A DNA stretch of 64,000 bases from Inia geoffrensis (Eukaryota > Chordata > Mammalia > Artiodactyla > Iniidae). Both the position numbers and the translations under genes were made by a program. The notes beneath the pieces are model-generated. The model had not been told where the DNA came from. It worked only from the letters and a program-made list of their open reading frames with translations, and ran no database searches. Of the stretch, positions 45,801-54,450 are shown piece after piece (within the stretch, counting starts at the first letter, position 1; each line of letters begins with the position of its first letter). The stretch spans positions 131,688,695 to 131,752,694 of the forward strand of contig CM070904.1 in assembly GCA_036417435.1 (NCBI GenBank), in the 5' to 3' direction.

Positions 45801-48023
45801 CAGCTACCCACTGGAGGGAGCGGGGCGAGGAGCTTTGGTCTGACAGCCAGTGGTGGGTGCCCAGAGAGACCACCGTGAGTGGCCCTCCCGGCTGGGGTCC
45901 CGAGCTGGGGCGGCCATGTGCTCTCAGTCATCCAGGCGACACTGGCTCAGCCGGGAGCCACGTCATCTGAAAGATGGCCGGCCAGCCTTTTGACGTTCAG
46001 CTTTAACCCAAAAGGCAGCAAGCCCCACTCTGGAGTCCTTGGAGGACAGCTCAGCGTCCTCCCGGAGAACTTGTCTGCTGCCTGGGGAGGGACGCACCAC
46101 CTGTGGCCTCACAGCAGCCTGCGTGCTCCAGTCTCAACTCTTGGCTCCCATTGGTCAGATGCAAAAGCTGAGACCTTGCAGGCCTCAGCTGTGGGGGATG
46201 CAGGGGGCAGTGGCACCGCCAGGTCGAGGATTCTTTCCGGCTGCCCACCAGTCAGCGCTTGGGGGCAGGGGAGATGGTCAAGGCCAGGTCTGTGCCTCTC
46301 CCCAGACCCAGGGCAGACATGGGGTTGAAATGCGGGTGCCCCTGCAGCCCCAGACTGGGGCTGATGGATCTCCCTGACCCCAGGCTGCCGGGGACCAATG
46401 TTGGTGGTCTCCGTCTCCGGGTGGCCCTTGGGAGAGTGGCCTAGACACTGCATGGTGGGTCCTGGACACAGTGCCTCTGCTCTGAGGCGCGGTCACACGG
46501 CCGCACTGTTTACGGGGCTGAGAAGAGTTGCAAGTTCGTTGTGGTTTCCCCTATGCCCAGGGCTGAGCAAGGGGTCAGGTCCAGGCAGTGTGTCTCAGCA
46601 CAGTCAGGGGACAGTCAGGGAGGGTGTATGTGTGCAAGTGTGCACGTGTCTCTTGTAAGGCCAAGGGGTGGTGAGTGAACACAAGGGGGACACCAGACCC
46701 TGACCCAGAGCCCAGAGCCACTGAGTTAAGCTGCCTCCAGAGGGAGTCAGGCCTTGAGATGAGGGGTTCACCTAGGGGTGGCAGCCCTCAGACAAGTACA
46801 TGGGTGTGTTGGGGGAGCACTGCTCACCAGTGTGCAGGGGTGGACAGAACCTCTAGGGGCGCTGCCCCTCACTCCCGCAAACTTACCTCTCTGAGCTCTG
46901 TTCAGATGCACAGCCCCAGCCCCAGGGAGACCGGGCCAGGGCTAGCCTGCTGGATGCCTCCCACCCCCACCTGGGAGCCCAAGTCGAGGCCCACCTGGGC
47001 CTCCCAGTGACCAGGCCTGTCTGCCCCCAGGTGCCACTCCTGATGGCGCCCCCGCCGCCGCCGCCGTTCCCGCCTCCTCCGCTGTCGGCTGCAAGGCACT
47101 CCCTGGAGGATGGAAGAAGAGGGGGCCCAGGTTTCGGGGATCCCACTGGTGCGTACGTGTCTCCAGGGAGGACTGGCCTGGGCCGTGGGTGCTGGGAGTG
47201 GGCCTCTCTGGCCTCACCTCCGAGGTGCTTCGAAGGGGCCGGGGGGAGGTGGGGAGCAGAAGCCTCGGCAGCCGGGCACGCAGGACACTGAGGACAGGGC
47301 CGGGACCACCCGGGACCACCCATTCCCATGAGCCAGCACCCCAGCTCTTCCAGGATTCCTTTATCGTCCTGTTGCCCCTTCCTTTTTTTTTTTTTTTTTT
47401 GCGGTACACGGGCCTCTCACTGTTGCGGCCTCTCCCATTGCGGAGCACGGGCTCTGGACGCGCAGGCTCAGCGGCCATGGCTCACGGGCCCAGCCGCTCC
47501 GCGGCATGTGGGATCTCCCTGGACCGGGGAACGAACCCGCGTCCCCTGCATTGGCAGGCGGAGTCTCAACCACTGCGCCACCAGGGAAGGCCGTCGTTCT
47601 GTTGCCTTTTTCAAGTGAGGACAAACGTGTTCCATAACCACAATCAAACAGCCTCCTGCCCAGCCCTCGGGCGTCTCTCTGTGAGCCCTGAACCCCCCGC
47701 CCGCGGCCTGACTCTCCTGCCGCTGTGATCTCGGGCAGCCTCGTCCCTTCTCTGGGCCTCAGCCTGTGCAGAGGGAGATCAAAGGATGTGTCTGAAGAGG
47801 CTTCCGAGTCTGCTGCTGTTCCCTGAGATTCCAGCAGGGGGCAGGGGAGCGCTCCTCAAACTGCAGGTCACCACCCGTTAGGGAGCCGTGACAGCACTTA
47901 TCAAAATGAAACAGCACGGAATAGCATGAAAAATGTCAGCAGGCCCCGTGTGCAGTGAAGGTTAGCATATGCTTCATGGAATGGGCTGTAGTTATACAGT
48001 CACACGTAGGGGTGCGTGTGCGC

Positions 48024-48054
<31 letters not shown>

Positions 48055-51000
48055 TGTGTGTTTAGTGGAGGGAAGAGCGGTGAAAGGACAGGTTTGTGGT
48101 CTGATGGGGCTGCATTAGATCCCCAGACCACGGAACCCTATGCCCTATCTAGCTCCTTCTAGGCTACGGGAGGGGCTGGGGAGCGGGGGACGGGCCGTGG
48201 GATGGGATGAGGTGGGTAAAATGCAGGCTCCCCAACCGACAGGGCTTGGAGGGGGCTCCAAGGACACCTCTGGAATGCCAGGGATGAATGAGTTTGCCCA
48301 GGTCCCAGGGCACTTGGCAGGGAGCTGCTTAGGCCTTTGGCTCCAAGTCCAGTGGTCCTTCAGGAAGGCCGGTCCTGCCCCAGGTCCAGGGTCCTCTGCT
48401 CCCTATCCCCTGACCTCTCTGACTCCAGCTGCCCCTTCCTTCCAGTGGCAGCGTCTCTCAGCCCAGCCTGGCCCAGCCAGCCTGACCAGCCTCTTCCGAG
48501 GGAGCACGTGACCCGCACAGCACCCCCGAGGGTCACCACCGGTGCCACAGCCGTCCCTATGGTGAGAGCACCCGCCGTATCCCTGTCTCCCAAGGCACCC
48601 CAGCCAAAGCCCGGCTGGCTTCTCACCGTGTTCTCCTATGTGGGCCCCAGCCAGGTCACTCCTGGGGCAGCCAGGCCCTTTCCTCTAGGAGGCCCCTGGG
48701 GTGACCGGCTGGCATCTGAGGAGATGGAGATTCCAAGGCCAGAAGCAACCTGTCTCCCCATTATAGTAGATGAGGGACACTTCTCTGATTCCAGGGGTCC
48801 CAGTGGCCCAAGCCCCTCATCCTGACAGATGCTGCTGTCACGGTACAGGGAAGCACCAGTCCTTGGGAAGGGTGGGCCTGGCGCCCACTGCTCTCCTCCT
48901 CGGGGGCCTCCCAGCGGCCCAGTCCTTCTCTCTCTGGGCACCAGCCCCTTTTAAATCCAGCCCACCCTTTCCCTGAATGGGTCCTGGGAACTCTCAGCCC
49001 CTGAGATGCTCTTTTTGAGTTTGGGAAGTGCTGCATAGTGCTGCCCCCTTGTAGAGTTACAGTGCACACAGCACATTAAAGGCTCTGACAAGTCCTGCAG
49101 TCCAGAATTGGCCACCAGACTTGGCTATGCAACTGTTCCCCAAACGAGTTTGCCCGTCCACATGGCGTGCTCTGGGTGGGATCTCTGATTGCCTCTCTCA
49201 GCCAGCAAGCCTCCCAACACGTGCCTGGGTCCCACAGGGCACGGCGGGGTCCCTGCCCTCAGAAGACTCACAGACAGGCTGGGGGTGCCGTCAGTGGTCA
49301 GCTCCCCTGCCCTACCTGGTCAGCCTCCACCGCCCCACCTCCCTCAGCTGCGCTTGCCCAGGGCGGTCCTCCCCTCCGCTCCCTCCCGGACCAGAGGCCC
49401 ATAGGGGCCTTGAACGACCTTCCTGTCCACACAGGGGACGGAGACGGCAGCGGGGAGCGCCCCGGACAGCCTGGTCGCGCTGCAGCTGGACGGGCTGCCC
49501 TCGGGCGACCTCGACGGGCTGGTGCCCACGCGGGATGAGCGCGGCCGGCCCATACCCGAGTGGAAGCGGCAGGTGATGGTGCGGAAGCTGCAGGCTCGCC
49601 TGGGCGCAGCTCCAGCGCCAGAAGTCCAGGTGGGGCCCGGCGGGGACGAGGGTGGGGGCGTGGCCTGAAAGGGGGCGGGGCCCGGCTTGGACGGCAGGGC
49701 CGGTTGGGGTGAGGGGCGTGGCGTTGTGGGAGGTGGGCGGGGCCCGGGTGGGACCAGAGCGTAGAGGGCGGAGGCGGGAGCAGGAGGCTTTGTACTGGCT
49801 GGTGGACGTGGAAGGTGGGGTCCCTGAGCACACACCTCGAGTCCTGAGACCCGGAACCCCACTGCGTGTCCCTCTGTGGCCCCAGCTTCCTCTTCTGCCG
49901 GACCATGACGCTGAACCAGATCAGAGGGCTGTGTCCCTTCACCTGTAACCCTTCATCTCTAACGATGTGGTCCCCACATGTTCTTGGATCTAACGATTGT
50001 ATCCCGTGCCCACCGTGTGCCAAGCTCTGTTCTTAGCAGTGAAGGAGACCAGCCCCGCCCCCTGGCGCTTATATTCCAGCAGGGAAGGCGGGGTGACTGG
50101 GCAACTGCGCTGAGGGTGGTTCCAAGTGCTAAGGAGAGAAGCGAAGCAGTGAAAAGGGGAGGGGGCTCTTCCGCCCGGGTGGCCAGGGGCAGCCTCTCTG
50201 GGGAGTGGCCTTGAGCAGGGCCAGAAGGAAGTGAGAGGGGAGCCCTATGGGAATGTGGGACAAGTGATTGGGAGCAGAGGCAACAGCAAGTGCAAAGGTC
50301 CTGAGGTATGGATGGGCTGGCCCAAGGGAGGAGCATGCTGCTACTGGTACTGCCCAGCGCAGTGAATAAGGCCTGGCGGGCAGAGTTGAGGTTGGAGTCG
50401 GGTCAGGCAGATATCACCTTGGCGGGAACCGTTGAGAATCTGAGCAGGGAAGGGCTGTGATCTGACTTGGATTTCAACACGCTCCCTCTGGCTACCATGT
50501 AGACCGTTGTTGTAGAGCTTTATCCTGGAGGGATACAATTTTGCCTGAATGATGTATTCTGCACCCTTGGTCTAGGGCTGCCCTGTCAATACAATAATGC
50601 CAGCCATATGTGGCTATTTAAATGAATTAAAATGAAATAAAAATAAACCCCCTGCCCCTCAGTTAGCTGCATTAGCCACATTTCACTTCCGTAGCCCCAG
50701 GTGGCTAATGGCCACTGCAGGTTTCAGCATGCCATCTCCTCATCTCAGAAGTGTTGGGTGGCACTGGTCTAATGGCCCAGCCTGTCCTCGAAGTCCGGGA
50801 TGGACACCCATGGGGTTGAGGGTGGAGCCAGGCAGGGGTGGGCGGGGCCTCCTGCCACAGCCGGGAAGCCCTTTGGAATCTGACCCTGGGGCAGGGCCAA
50901 GGGTACGCAGAAGAACTCTGGGAAACAGGAAGGACAGACTGAAGGGGGAGGGGATCGGCCCAGTCACAGCCTGGCTGTAGGCTGCGAGTTCCTGTGCCCG

Positions 51001-53360
51001 ACCCTCGCGGGCCAGACACTGCCCAGGACAGCAGCTCCCCCCGCCCTTGCAGCGCCTGCTCCCCTCCCTGGGCCTCCTGGGACAAGGAATCAGAACTTAC
51101 TTGTGCAGAGTGCCACCTGGCACCAGACAGTCCCCGGCCTCTTGGCAACCAGGTGGCAACTCAGTCCCCTCACCTGTGAAATGGGGCAGATGCAGGGCCT
51201 CCGTCAGGGGTCTCGGAGAAGTAATCAGGTGGGCACAGAGCTGCACCCAGAGGGAGCCCAGCTCGGAGGCTCTCTGTGTCGGTCTCCCCCGCAAACTGTG
51301 AGCACTAGGGGCACAGCTGTATCCTGGTGCCAGGGGAAGCCCCGAGGGGTGGTGTTTTGGGGTGAAGTTGGCCACGTGCTGCAAGAACTGAGAACAGAGC
51401 TGTTGAGGCCGCCCATCCTTAGGGCCACTGACCGACCGCAGAAGACTCTGTGGAGGGATTGCGGGTCTCTGGGGAGAGAGAGTCTTTGAAATCAACACTG
51501 AGGAGTTGAGGAGGACGTGCAGGTGGCAGAGCAGAGGCACCCTTACCCCTTCTGAGGGGAAGACTGGGCCCTCCAGGGTGGGTGACTGCCCTGAGCCTCA
51601 GACTCGGGAACCGGGCTGGCCGCTCACCTCGTTTGCCCTCAGAGTCCAGGCAGTGGCCAGCGGGTGTCCAGGGGCTGGGCTGGGCTGGGGTTCCCAGGGG
51701 AGCTTGTGTCCAGCGGGAACTCGCCATGTGGGCTGTGGCCCCGCTGAGCTGCCCTCCCTGTGTCCAGGACGACGGCGGGAGCACGGGCGCCACAGAGCAG
51801 GCGGCCTGGCGGTACTCGCAGACTCACCAGGCCATCCTGGGCCCCTTCGGGGAGCTGCTGACCGAGGACGACCTGGTGTACCTGGAGAAGCAGATCGCAG
51901 ACCTGCAGCTGCGGCGCCGCTGCCAGGAGTACGAGAGCGAGCTGGGCCGGCTGGCGGCCGAGCTGCAGGCCCTGCTGCCTGCGCCCCTGGTCAGCATCAC
52001 TGTCAACAGCCACTTCCTGCCCCGCGCACCCGGGCTGGAGGGCGAGGAAGGCCCCAGCCCCGAGTTTGAGCCCGAGGGCTCCGTGGGGGCTTCTCAGGCC
52101 ACACCCGGCGCGCAGCCCCTGCCCTTCTGGTGCAGCCACGTCGCCCGGCTGGTGCGCAGCTTGTCGCTGCTGCTGAAGGGCATGAACGGGCTGGTGCAGG
52201 GCGAGGAGAGGCCCCCACTGGAGGCCCCCAGGGAGGCCCCAGCCAGCCCTCCGAGGAGCGAGGCCCAGCGCGAGATCCAGGAGTGTGGGGTGTCGGTGCG
52301 GACACTTCGTGGCAACTTCGAGTCAGCCCCCGGCCGGCCCTGCACCCCGAGCCTTGGCCCCTGTGAGCTGGGGCCCCAGCCGGGGCCGTGCCTGAGAGGC
52401 TGCTGGCCCTCTGCCTTGCAGCCCCGCGGCGGCCCGATCGGAGGGGAGCCGGGGCCGGGCGACGCGGAGGAGGCCAGCGACTCGGGCATCAGCTGCGAGG
52501 AGGCCCCGTCGGAGGCGGGAGCCGTGCCTGGCCCTGACCTGGCCAGCCTTCGTAAGGAGCGCATCGTCATGCTCTTCCTCAGTCACTGGAAGAAGTCGGC
52601 CTACACGCCGGCCCTGAAGACGGCGGCCTGCAGGACCCTGGAGGCCCGGCGCGTGGAGCCGCGGCGGCGGGAGGCGGCCGGGGGCCCTCAGCTGCCCTCC
52701 CCGCCGTCCAGCGAGAGCCCGCGGCTGGGCCACCTGTGGCAGCAGCGCAGCATCATCGCCCACCTGCTGGGCAACTGGAAGTCCATCCTGGCCCACGTGC
52801 CCGCCCGGCAGCTGCGGCGGCTGAGCCGGCGGCCCTGCGGCCCCCTGTCCCCCGAGCAGTTCCTGCCCCACGTGGACGGGGCGCCGGTGCCCTACGGCAG
52901 CCTCACGCTGGACCTCTTCATGCTGGGCTACTTCCAGCTCCTGGAGTGCGACCTGCCGGCTGAGGAGCGCAAGATGCGCCACCTGCTCTGCTTCGAGGTC
53001 TTTGAGCACCTGGGCGCCCACGGCTGGGAGGCCGCGCGTGCCTTCCACAAGGCCGTGACGGACGAGGTGGCTGCCGGCCGCCGTGCCTGGACCGACGGCT
53101 TCGAGGACATCAAAGCCCGCTTTTTCGGCTCCAGCTGCAGTCCCCCCTGGGGCGCAGAGCCCGGCCGCAAGTCGGGCCTGACCCCGCTCCGGCCCCCGCC
53201 CCCCGCCGGCCCCAGCGGCGGCCCCGGGCCCGCGGCACAGAGGCTGGGGTCCGGCCCCCAGGGGGGCAGATTCAACAGCGAGGACATCTGTGGCTACATC
53301 GACCGGAGCTTCGCCTTCTGGAAGGAGAAGGAAGCCGAGATGTTCAGCTTCGGGGAGTGA
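26194..53360 (+). CDS. ESPNL: Espin-like protein, complete coding region (nine exons)
   Basis: ESPNL is an espin paralogue. Espin-1 and ESPNL are cargos of class III myosins through their ankyrin repeats and influence stereocilia spacing and the staircase in hair cells (established). Exons 26194-26487, 27773-27963, 29604-29790, 32675-32857, 40643-40774, 47031-47148, 48446-48561, 49435-49629 and 51768-53360 join to 1002 codons plus TGA; human is about 1005 (from memory). Residues ~1-330 are ankyrin repeats, with motifs such as [33 protein letters not shown] and [12 protein letters not shown] proline-rich stretch follows (~335-347), then [13 protein letters not shown] (~448-460), which resembles the actin-binding espin/taperin-type motif. 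Next come a helical, probably coiled-coil stretch (~495-545) and a conserved ESPNL C-terminal region ending MFSFGE. All junctions are GT-AG. No lesions were found. Confidence 0.96.
26488..27772 (+). other. ESPNL: ESPNL intron 1
   Basis: A 1.3 kb GC-rich intron. No repeat or RNA gene recognised. Confidence 0.75.
27773..27963 (+). CDS. ESPNL: ESPNL exon 2
   Basis: This 191 bp exon (CCGTAG acceptor, GTGAGG donor) encodes [20 protein letters not shown] and onward, ending LLTAAHG and two bases of a Ser codon. It holds two ankyrin repeats ([20 protein letters not shown]). Confidence 0.95.
27964..29603 (+). other. ESPNL: ESPNL intron 2
   Basis: A 1.6 kb GC-rich intron without recognisable repeats. 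Confidence 0.75.
29604..29790 (+). CDS. ESPNL: ESPNL exon 3
   Basis: This 187 bp exon completes Ser, then reads [20 protein letters not shown] and onward, ending [10 protein letters not shown] before GTAAGG. It holds two ankyrin repeats, the second being [11 protein letters not shown]. Confidence 0.96.
29791..32674 (+). other. ESPNL: ESPNL intron 3
   Basis: A 2.9 kb intron. It has an L2 3' end at ~30745-31090 and a (TCCC)n tract at 32378-32394; otherwise unremarkable. Confidence 0.7.
30745..31090 (+). mobile_element. L2 3' end
   Basis: It has the classical L2 3' order: GGGACCTTTGCATGTG, CCTCTGCCTGG, CCAGGCTGTAAGTTCCAGC, TTGTGCCTGGCACGTAGTAA, then GATGAGTGAGTGAA. Confidence 0.7.
32675..32857 (+). 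CDS. ESPNL: ESPNL exon 4
   Basis: This 183 bp phase 0-0 exon encodes [20 protein letters not shown], then [18 protein letters not shown], and ends AAENGQME before GTGAGG. Two ankyrin repeats. Confidence 0.96.
32935..33060 (-). mobile_element. MIR
   Basis: The reverse complement MIR core: CCTCACCACAACCCAGTAG, CCCCTTTTACAGACAGG, AAACTGAGGCTCAGAGGG. Confidence 0.7.
33857..34025 (+). repeat. CCACCCT/CCACCCCT minisatellite
   Basis: About 170 bp of 7- and 8-bp units (CCACCCT, CCACCCCT, with CCACCCCAGCCCC and CCCCTGCA variants). C-rich on +, G-rich on -. Confidence 0.9.
34757..35112 (-). mobile_element. Long CHR-type SINE
   Basis: Minus strand, from GGGGCTTCCCCGGTGGCGCA at 35112 to an AAAT/AATT-rich tail at 34757-34812. 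It has the repeated 'CACAACTA' units of the long form. Target duplication is weak (AATAATT on both sides). Confidence 0.85.
35341..35560 (-). mobile_element. Short CHR-type SINE
   Basis: Minus strand, (AAAT)n tail at 35341-35365. A perfect 14 bp target duplication TAAATTCTATTTTA is at 35327-35340 and 35561-35574. It is inserted in an antisense L1. Confidence 0.92.
35575..36620 (-). mobile_element. L1M 3' region
   Basis: Reverse complement of L1 3' sequence: TTTGGAAGAGTTTTAGATTT, ATAAAATTGACCATCTTAAC, GTGGAATCATACAGTATTTA, AATAATATTCCATGGTATG, AATAATGCTGCAGTGAACAT. A short internal ORF2-like piece follows at 36540-36620. Confidence 0.75.
36653..36834. mobile_element. MER5A-like non-autonomous hAT transposon
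   Basis: Bounded by inverted ends ATGGTTCTCAAA (36658-36669) and TTTGAGAACCAT (36819-36830). The interior has CTCCACCTACCCCAGCGATT and TCCCCGGTGACTCTAATAT, typical of MER5. Confidence 0.8.
38166..38830 (-). mobile_element. L1 ORF2 3' part, interrupted by a SINE
   Basis: Reverse complement of the L1 ORF2 end: TATGCCCAGGAGTGGGATTG, TCCATAGTGGCTGTATCAAT, TTTTGATGATGGCCATTCTG. It is split by the element at 38508-38694. Only fragments of the frame remain. Confidence 0.82.
38508..38694 (-). mobile_element. tRNA-derived SINE nested in antisense L1
   Basis: Minus strand, T-tract at 38504-38513, body ending at 38694 with GGGACTTCCTTGGTGGCGCA. Target duplication TTCTGCCCGTTTTT / TTCTGCCCATTTTT at 38495-38508 and 38696-38709. 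Confidence 0.85.
39769..39829 (+). repeat. (CA)n with central (CG)n microsatellite
   Basis: About 60 bp of uninterrupted alternating purine-pyrimidine: ACGCACACACGCGCGCGCGC followed by ~20 CA units. Confidence 0.97.
40643..40774 (+). CDS. ESPNL: ESPNL exon 5
   Basis: This 132 bp phase 0-0 exon encodes [20 protein letters not shown], then [19 protein letters not shown], and ends DSTRL before GTAAGC. It is the last ankyrin repeat. It is isolated by introns of 7.8 kb upstream and 6.3 kb downstream. Confidence 0.95.
43318..43420 (-). mobile_element. MIR
   Basis: The core CCTTTTACAGATGGGGAAAC TGAGGCCCAGAGAGGGC is reverse-complement MIR. A sense MIR-like tail lies just upstream (TTCTCATCTGTATAATG at 43213). 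Confidence 0.7.
44850..44930 (+). mobile_element. MIR
   Basis: GTGGGCCCTTGAGAAAGCCC, then TTGGTTTCCCCATCTGTGCC, sense MIR core. Confidence 0.65.
47031..47148 (+). CDS. ESPNL: ESPNL exon 6 (polyproline segment)
   Basis: This 118 bp exon after CCCCCAG encodes [20 protein letters not shown] then [19 protein letters not shown], ending in phase 1 at a GTGCGT donor. The proline run is of the kind bound by profilin or SH3 domains (inference). The espin family has comparable proline-rich segments. Confidence 0.93.
47377..47593 (-). mobile_element. Short CHR-type SINE
   Basis: Minus strand, ~20 bp T-tract at 47383-47400. Target duplication TCGTCCTGTTGCC / TCGTTCTGTTGCC at 47364-47376 and 47594-47606 (12 of 13). 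Confidence 0.92.
47831..47844 (+). promoter_or_regulatory. CTCF-like motif
   Basis: CCAGCAGGGGGCAG matches the core CTCF consensus (CCASYAGRKGGC) on the + strand. Occupancy is not known. Confidence 0.45.
48014..48061 (+). repeat. (CG)n(TG)n microsatellite
   Basis: GTGCGTGTG followed by ~9 CG then ~11 TG dinucleotides, an uninterrupted alternating purine-pyrimidine tract in ESPNL intron 6. Confidence 0.97.
48446..48561 (+). CDS. ESPNL: ESPNL exon 7
   Basis: This 116 bp exon (TTCCAG acceptor, GTGAGA donor) completes a Val codon, then reads [20 protein letters not shown] and [18 protein letters not shown]. It is low-complexity and probably disordered. It is placed by phase (1 to 0) and by similarity to the family's [17 protein letters not shown] stretch. 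Confidence 0.88.
48562..49434 (+). other. ESPNL: ESPNL intron 7
   Basis: An 873 bp GC-rich intron; no repeat recognised. Confidence 0.8.
49435..49629 (+). CDS. ESPNL: ESPNL exon 8 (espin-type basic motif)
   Basis: This 195 bp phase 0-0 exon begins [20 protein letters not shown], continues with [20 protein letters not shown], and ends APAPEVQ before GTGGGG. The [18 protein letters not shown] block is shared with espin and resembles the actin-binding segment described in taperin and phostensin. Direct actin binding by this segment is inferred. Confidence 0.95.
49995..50520 (+). repeat. Old mammalian repeat, same family as at 2195
   Basis: CACCGTGTGCCAAGCTCTGT, GCGCTTATATTCCAGCAGGG, AACAGCAAGTGCAAAGGTCC, GGAAGGGCTGTGATCTGACT, then CTCTGGCTACCATGTAGACC. 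It keeps the known order of a common old repeat whose name I cannot give with confidence. Confidence 0.5.
50055..50067 (-). promoter_or_regulatory. CTCF-like motif
   Basis: On the minus strand CGCCAGGGGGCGG, close to the CTCF core. Confidence 0.35.
51768..53360 (+). CDS. ESPNL: ESPNL exon 9 (terminal, 530 codons)
   Basis: This is a large last exon after a TGTCCAG acceptor. It encodes [20 protein letters not shown], a charged helical stretch ([20 protein letters not shown]), a probably disordered Pro/Gly-rich middle, then conserved blocks [40 protein letters not shown] and [16 protein letters not shown]. It ends [14 protein letters not shown] and TGA at 53358. The reading frame stays open 186 nt upstream of the acceptor, to 51582. 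Confidence 0.96.
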   Translation, partial: DDGGSTGATEQAAWRYSQTHQAILGPFGELLTEDDLVYLEKQIADLQLRRRCQEYESELGRLAAELQALLPAPLVSITVNSHFLPRAPGLEGEEGPSPEFEPEGSVGASQATPGAQPLPFWCSHVARLVRSLSLLLKGMNGLVQGEERPPLEAPREAPASPPRSEAQREIQECGVSVRTLRGNFESAPGRPCTPSLGPCELGPQPGPCLRGCWPSALQPRGGPIGGEPGPGDAEEASDSGISCEEAPSEAGAVPGPDLASLRKERIVMLFLSHWKKSAYTPALKTAACRTLEARRVEPRRREAAGGPQLPSPPSSESPRLGHLWQQRSIIAHLLGNWKSILAHVPARQLRRLSRRPCGPLSPEQFLPHVDGAPVPYGSLTLDLFMLGYFQLLECDLPAEERKMRHLLCFEVFEHLGAHGWEAARAFHKAVTDEVAAGRRAWTDGFEDIKARFFGSSCSPPWGAEPGRKSGLTPLRPPPPAGPSGGPGPAAQRLGSGPQGGRFNSEDICGYIDRSFAFWKEKEAEMFSFGE

Positions 53361-53508
53361 GGTGGGCTGGCAGCCTGCCTTCCTACCAGCGGGGCTTCCG
53401 GTGTGGTTTTGGTCCTCTCTTCTCTTTTCCTTTTGCCCACCTGGTGGCCAGGTGAGCCTTGAGGGCAGGCCGGCGGATCCTCAGCGTGCCAGTTGCCACC
53501 CTCCAGGT

Positions 53509-53523
53509 CTGCCCCCTGGCGGG
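53509..53523 (-). promoter_or_regulatory. CTCF-like motif in ESPNL 3' UTR
   Basis: On the minus strand CCCGCCAGGGGGCAG, a good match to the CTCF core. Confidence 0.45.
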
Positions 53524-54275
53524 AATCGGCTTCAGAGCCCTTCTCACCGCTGGCCCGAGAGTCGGTCCCCCAGTCGGCCCCGAAGTTGGATGACTTGCCA
53601 TCTCGGCCCGTGCCCTTCTGCCCGGTCTTCCCTCACGCACCTGTGATTCCAGCCCGGGTTTCACCTTGGTCCTCCTTCCAGAGTCGCCTGGGTGTCCCTT
53701 CTCTCAGTTCCCCTGGTGCCGGTGGCTCTGATCGCGTCCTGAGCCTCTGTCTGCCCTCCTCGGGTCCTGCCTTGGTTCCTTCTGGTGACCTTGGGCCATG
53801 CCCCTTCCCCTCTTCTGTCCCCTTTCCCCACCTGTGAAGTGGCGGAGGAGCTGGGGGGCGGAGAGAACAGGATTCGACGGGCAAGAGACCAGACTCCCGA
53901 ATTCTCCGGGTCAGGGAGGGAAACCAAGGGTCTTTAGGGGAGAGGTGTCTTGCAGCTGTGCCACGGCCCCAGCAGGCAATGTGCGGGGGGGAGGTTTCAG
54001 GAATCTCCTACGGGCCGCCGCCTCCCTGCAGACAGACCCGTTGGGATAGGGGTCTTTTGTGGTGTCCCTACGTGCCTGCAGAGTTTGGACGGCTCAGACA
54101 AGGTATGGGATGGAACAGAGGGTCCTCCCAGCCAGCTGACTTGAGGATGTCACAGGGAGGGATGATCAGGAAAATATAAAGTCGGAGCTGCCAGGGCCAG
54201 GCGGGGGGGGCAGCGCTGGCAATGGCTCCAGCTCCAGGCCCTCCTGCAGGGTGGACACCTGACGTGAGTTTGCTA

Positions 54276-54281
54276 AATAAA
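54276..54281 (+). terminator. ESPNL: ESPNL poly(A) signal AATAAA
   Basis: Canonical signal in GCTAAATAAAGATCC, the first after the ESPNL stop. Confidence 0.65.
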
Positions 54282-54389
54282 GATCCATTCCTGGCCGGCC
54301 TTCCCACCTGTGCCCATAGAGAGAGAGGGCCCCACCTGGTGGGCACCGAGACCCCAGTCCTCAGCTCAGCTCAGCCGAAACAACAGAGG

Positions 54390-54450
54390 CAGCATTCTTA
54401 GCCCCACAGAGCCTCTACCTCCTCATCTGTAAAATGGGGGTATGGCATCG
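54390..54450 (+). mobile_element. MIR fragment
   Basis: CCTCTACCTCCTCATCTGTA AAATGGGGGTATGG is a sense MIR core. Confidence 0.65.

Larger units (their letters stand above)
40775..47030 (+). other. ESPNL: ESPNL intron 5 (6.3 kb)
   Basis: A GC-rich intron with MIR fragments (about 43200-43290 +, 43318-43420 -, 44850-44930 +) and no SINE or L1. No exon, RNA gene or other element is supported in the rest. Confidence 0.7.
47149..48445 (+). other. ESPNL: ESPNL intron 6
   Basis: A 1.3 kb intron holding one SINE, a CTCF-like site (47831) and a (CG)n(TG)n tract (48014-48061). Confidence 0.8.
49630..51767 (+). other. ESPNL: ESPNL intron 8
   Basis: A 2.1 kb intron with an old interspersed repeat (49995-50520), an MIR fragment (51100-51215) and a short GGGCT run (51672-51690). 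The last 186 nt are open in frame with exon 9. Confidence 0.75.
53361..54300 (+). other. ESPNL: ESPNL 3' UTR (inferred)
   Basis: About 0.94 kb follows the stop and ends just past AATAAA at 54276-54281. It contains a CTCF-like site at 53509. No open frame of note. Confidence 0.65.
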
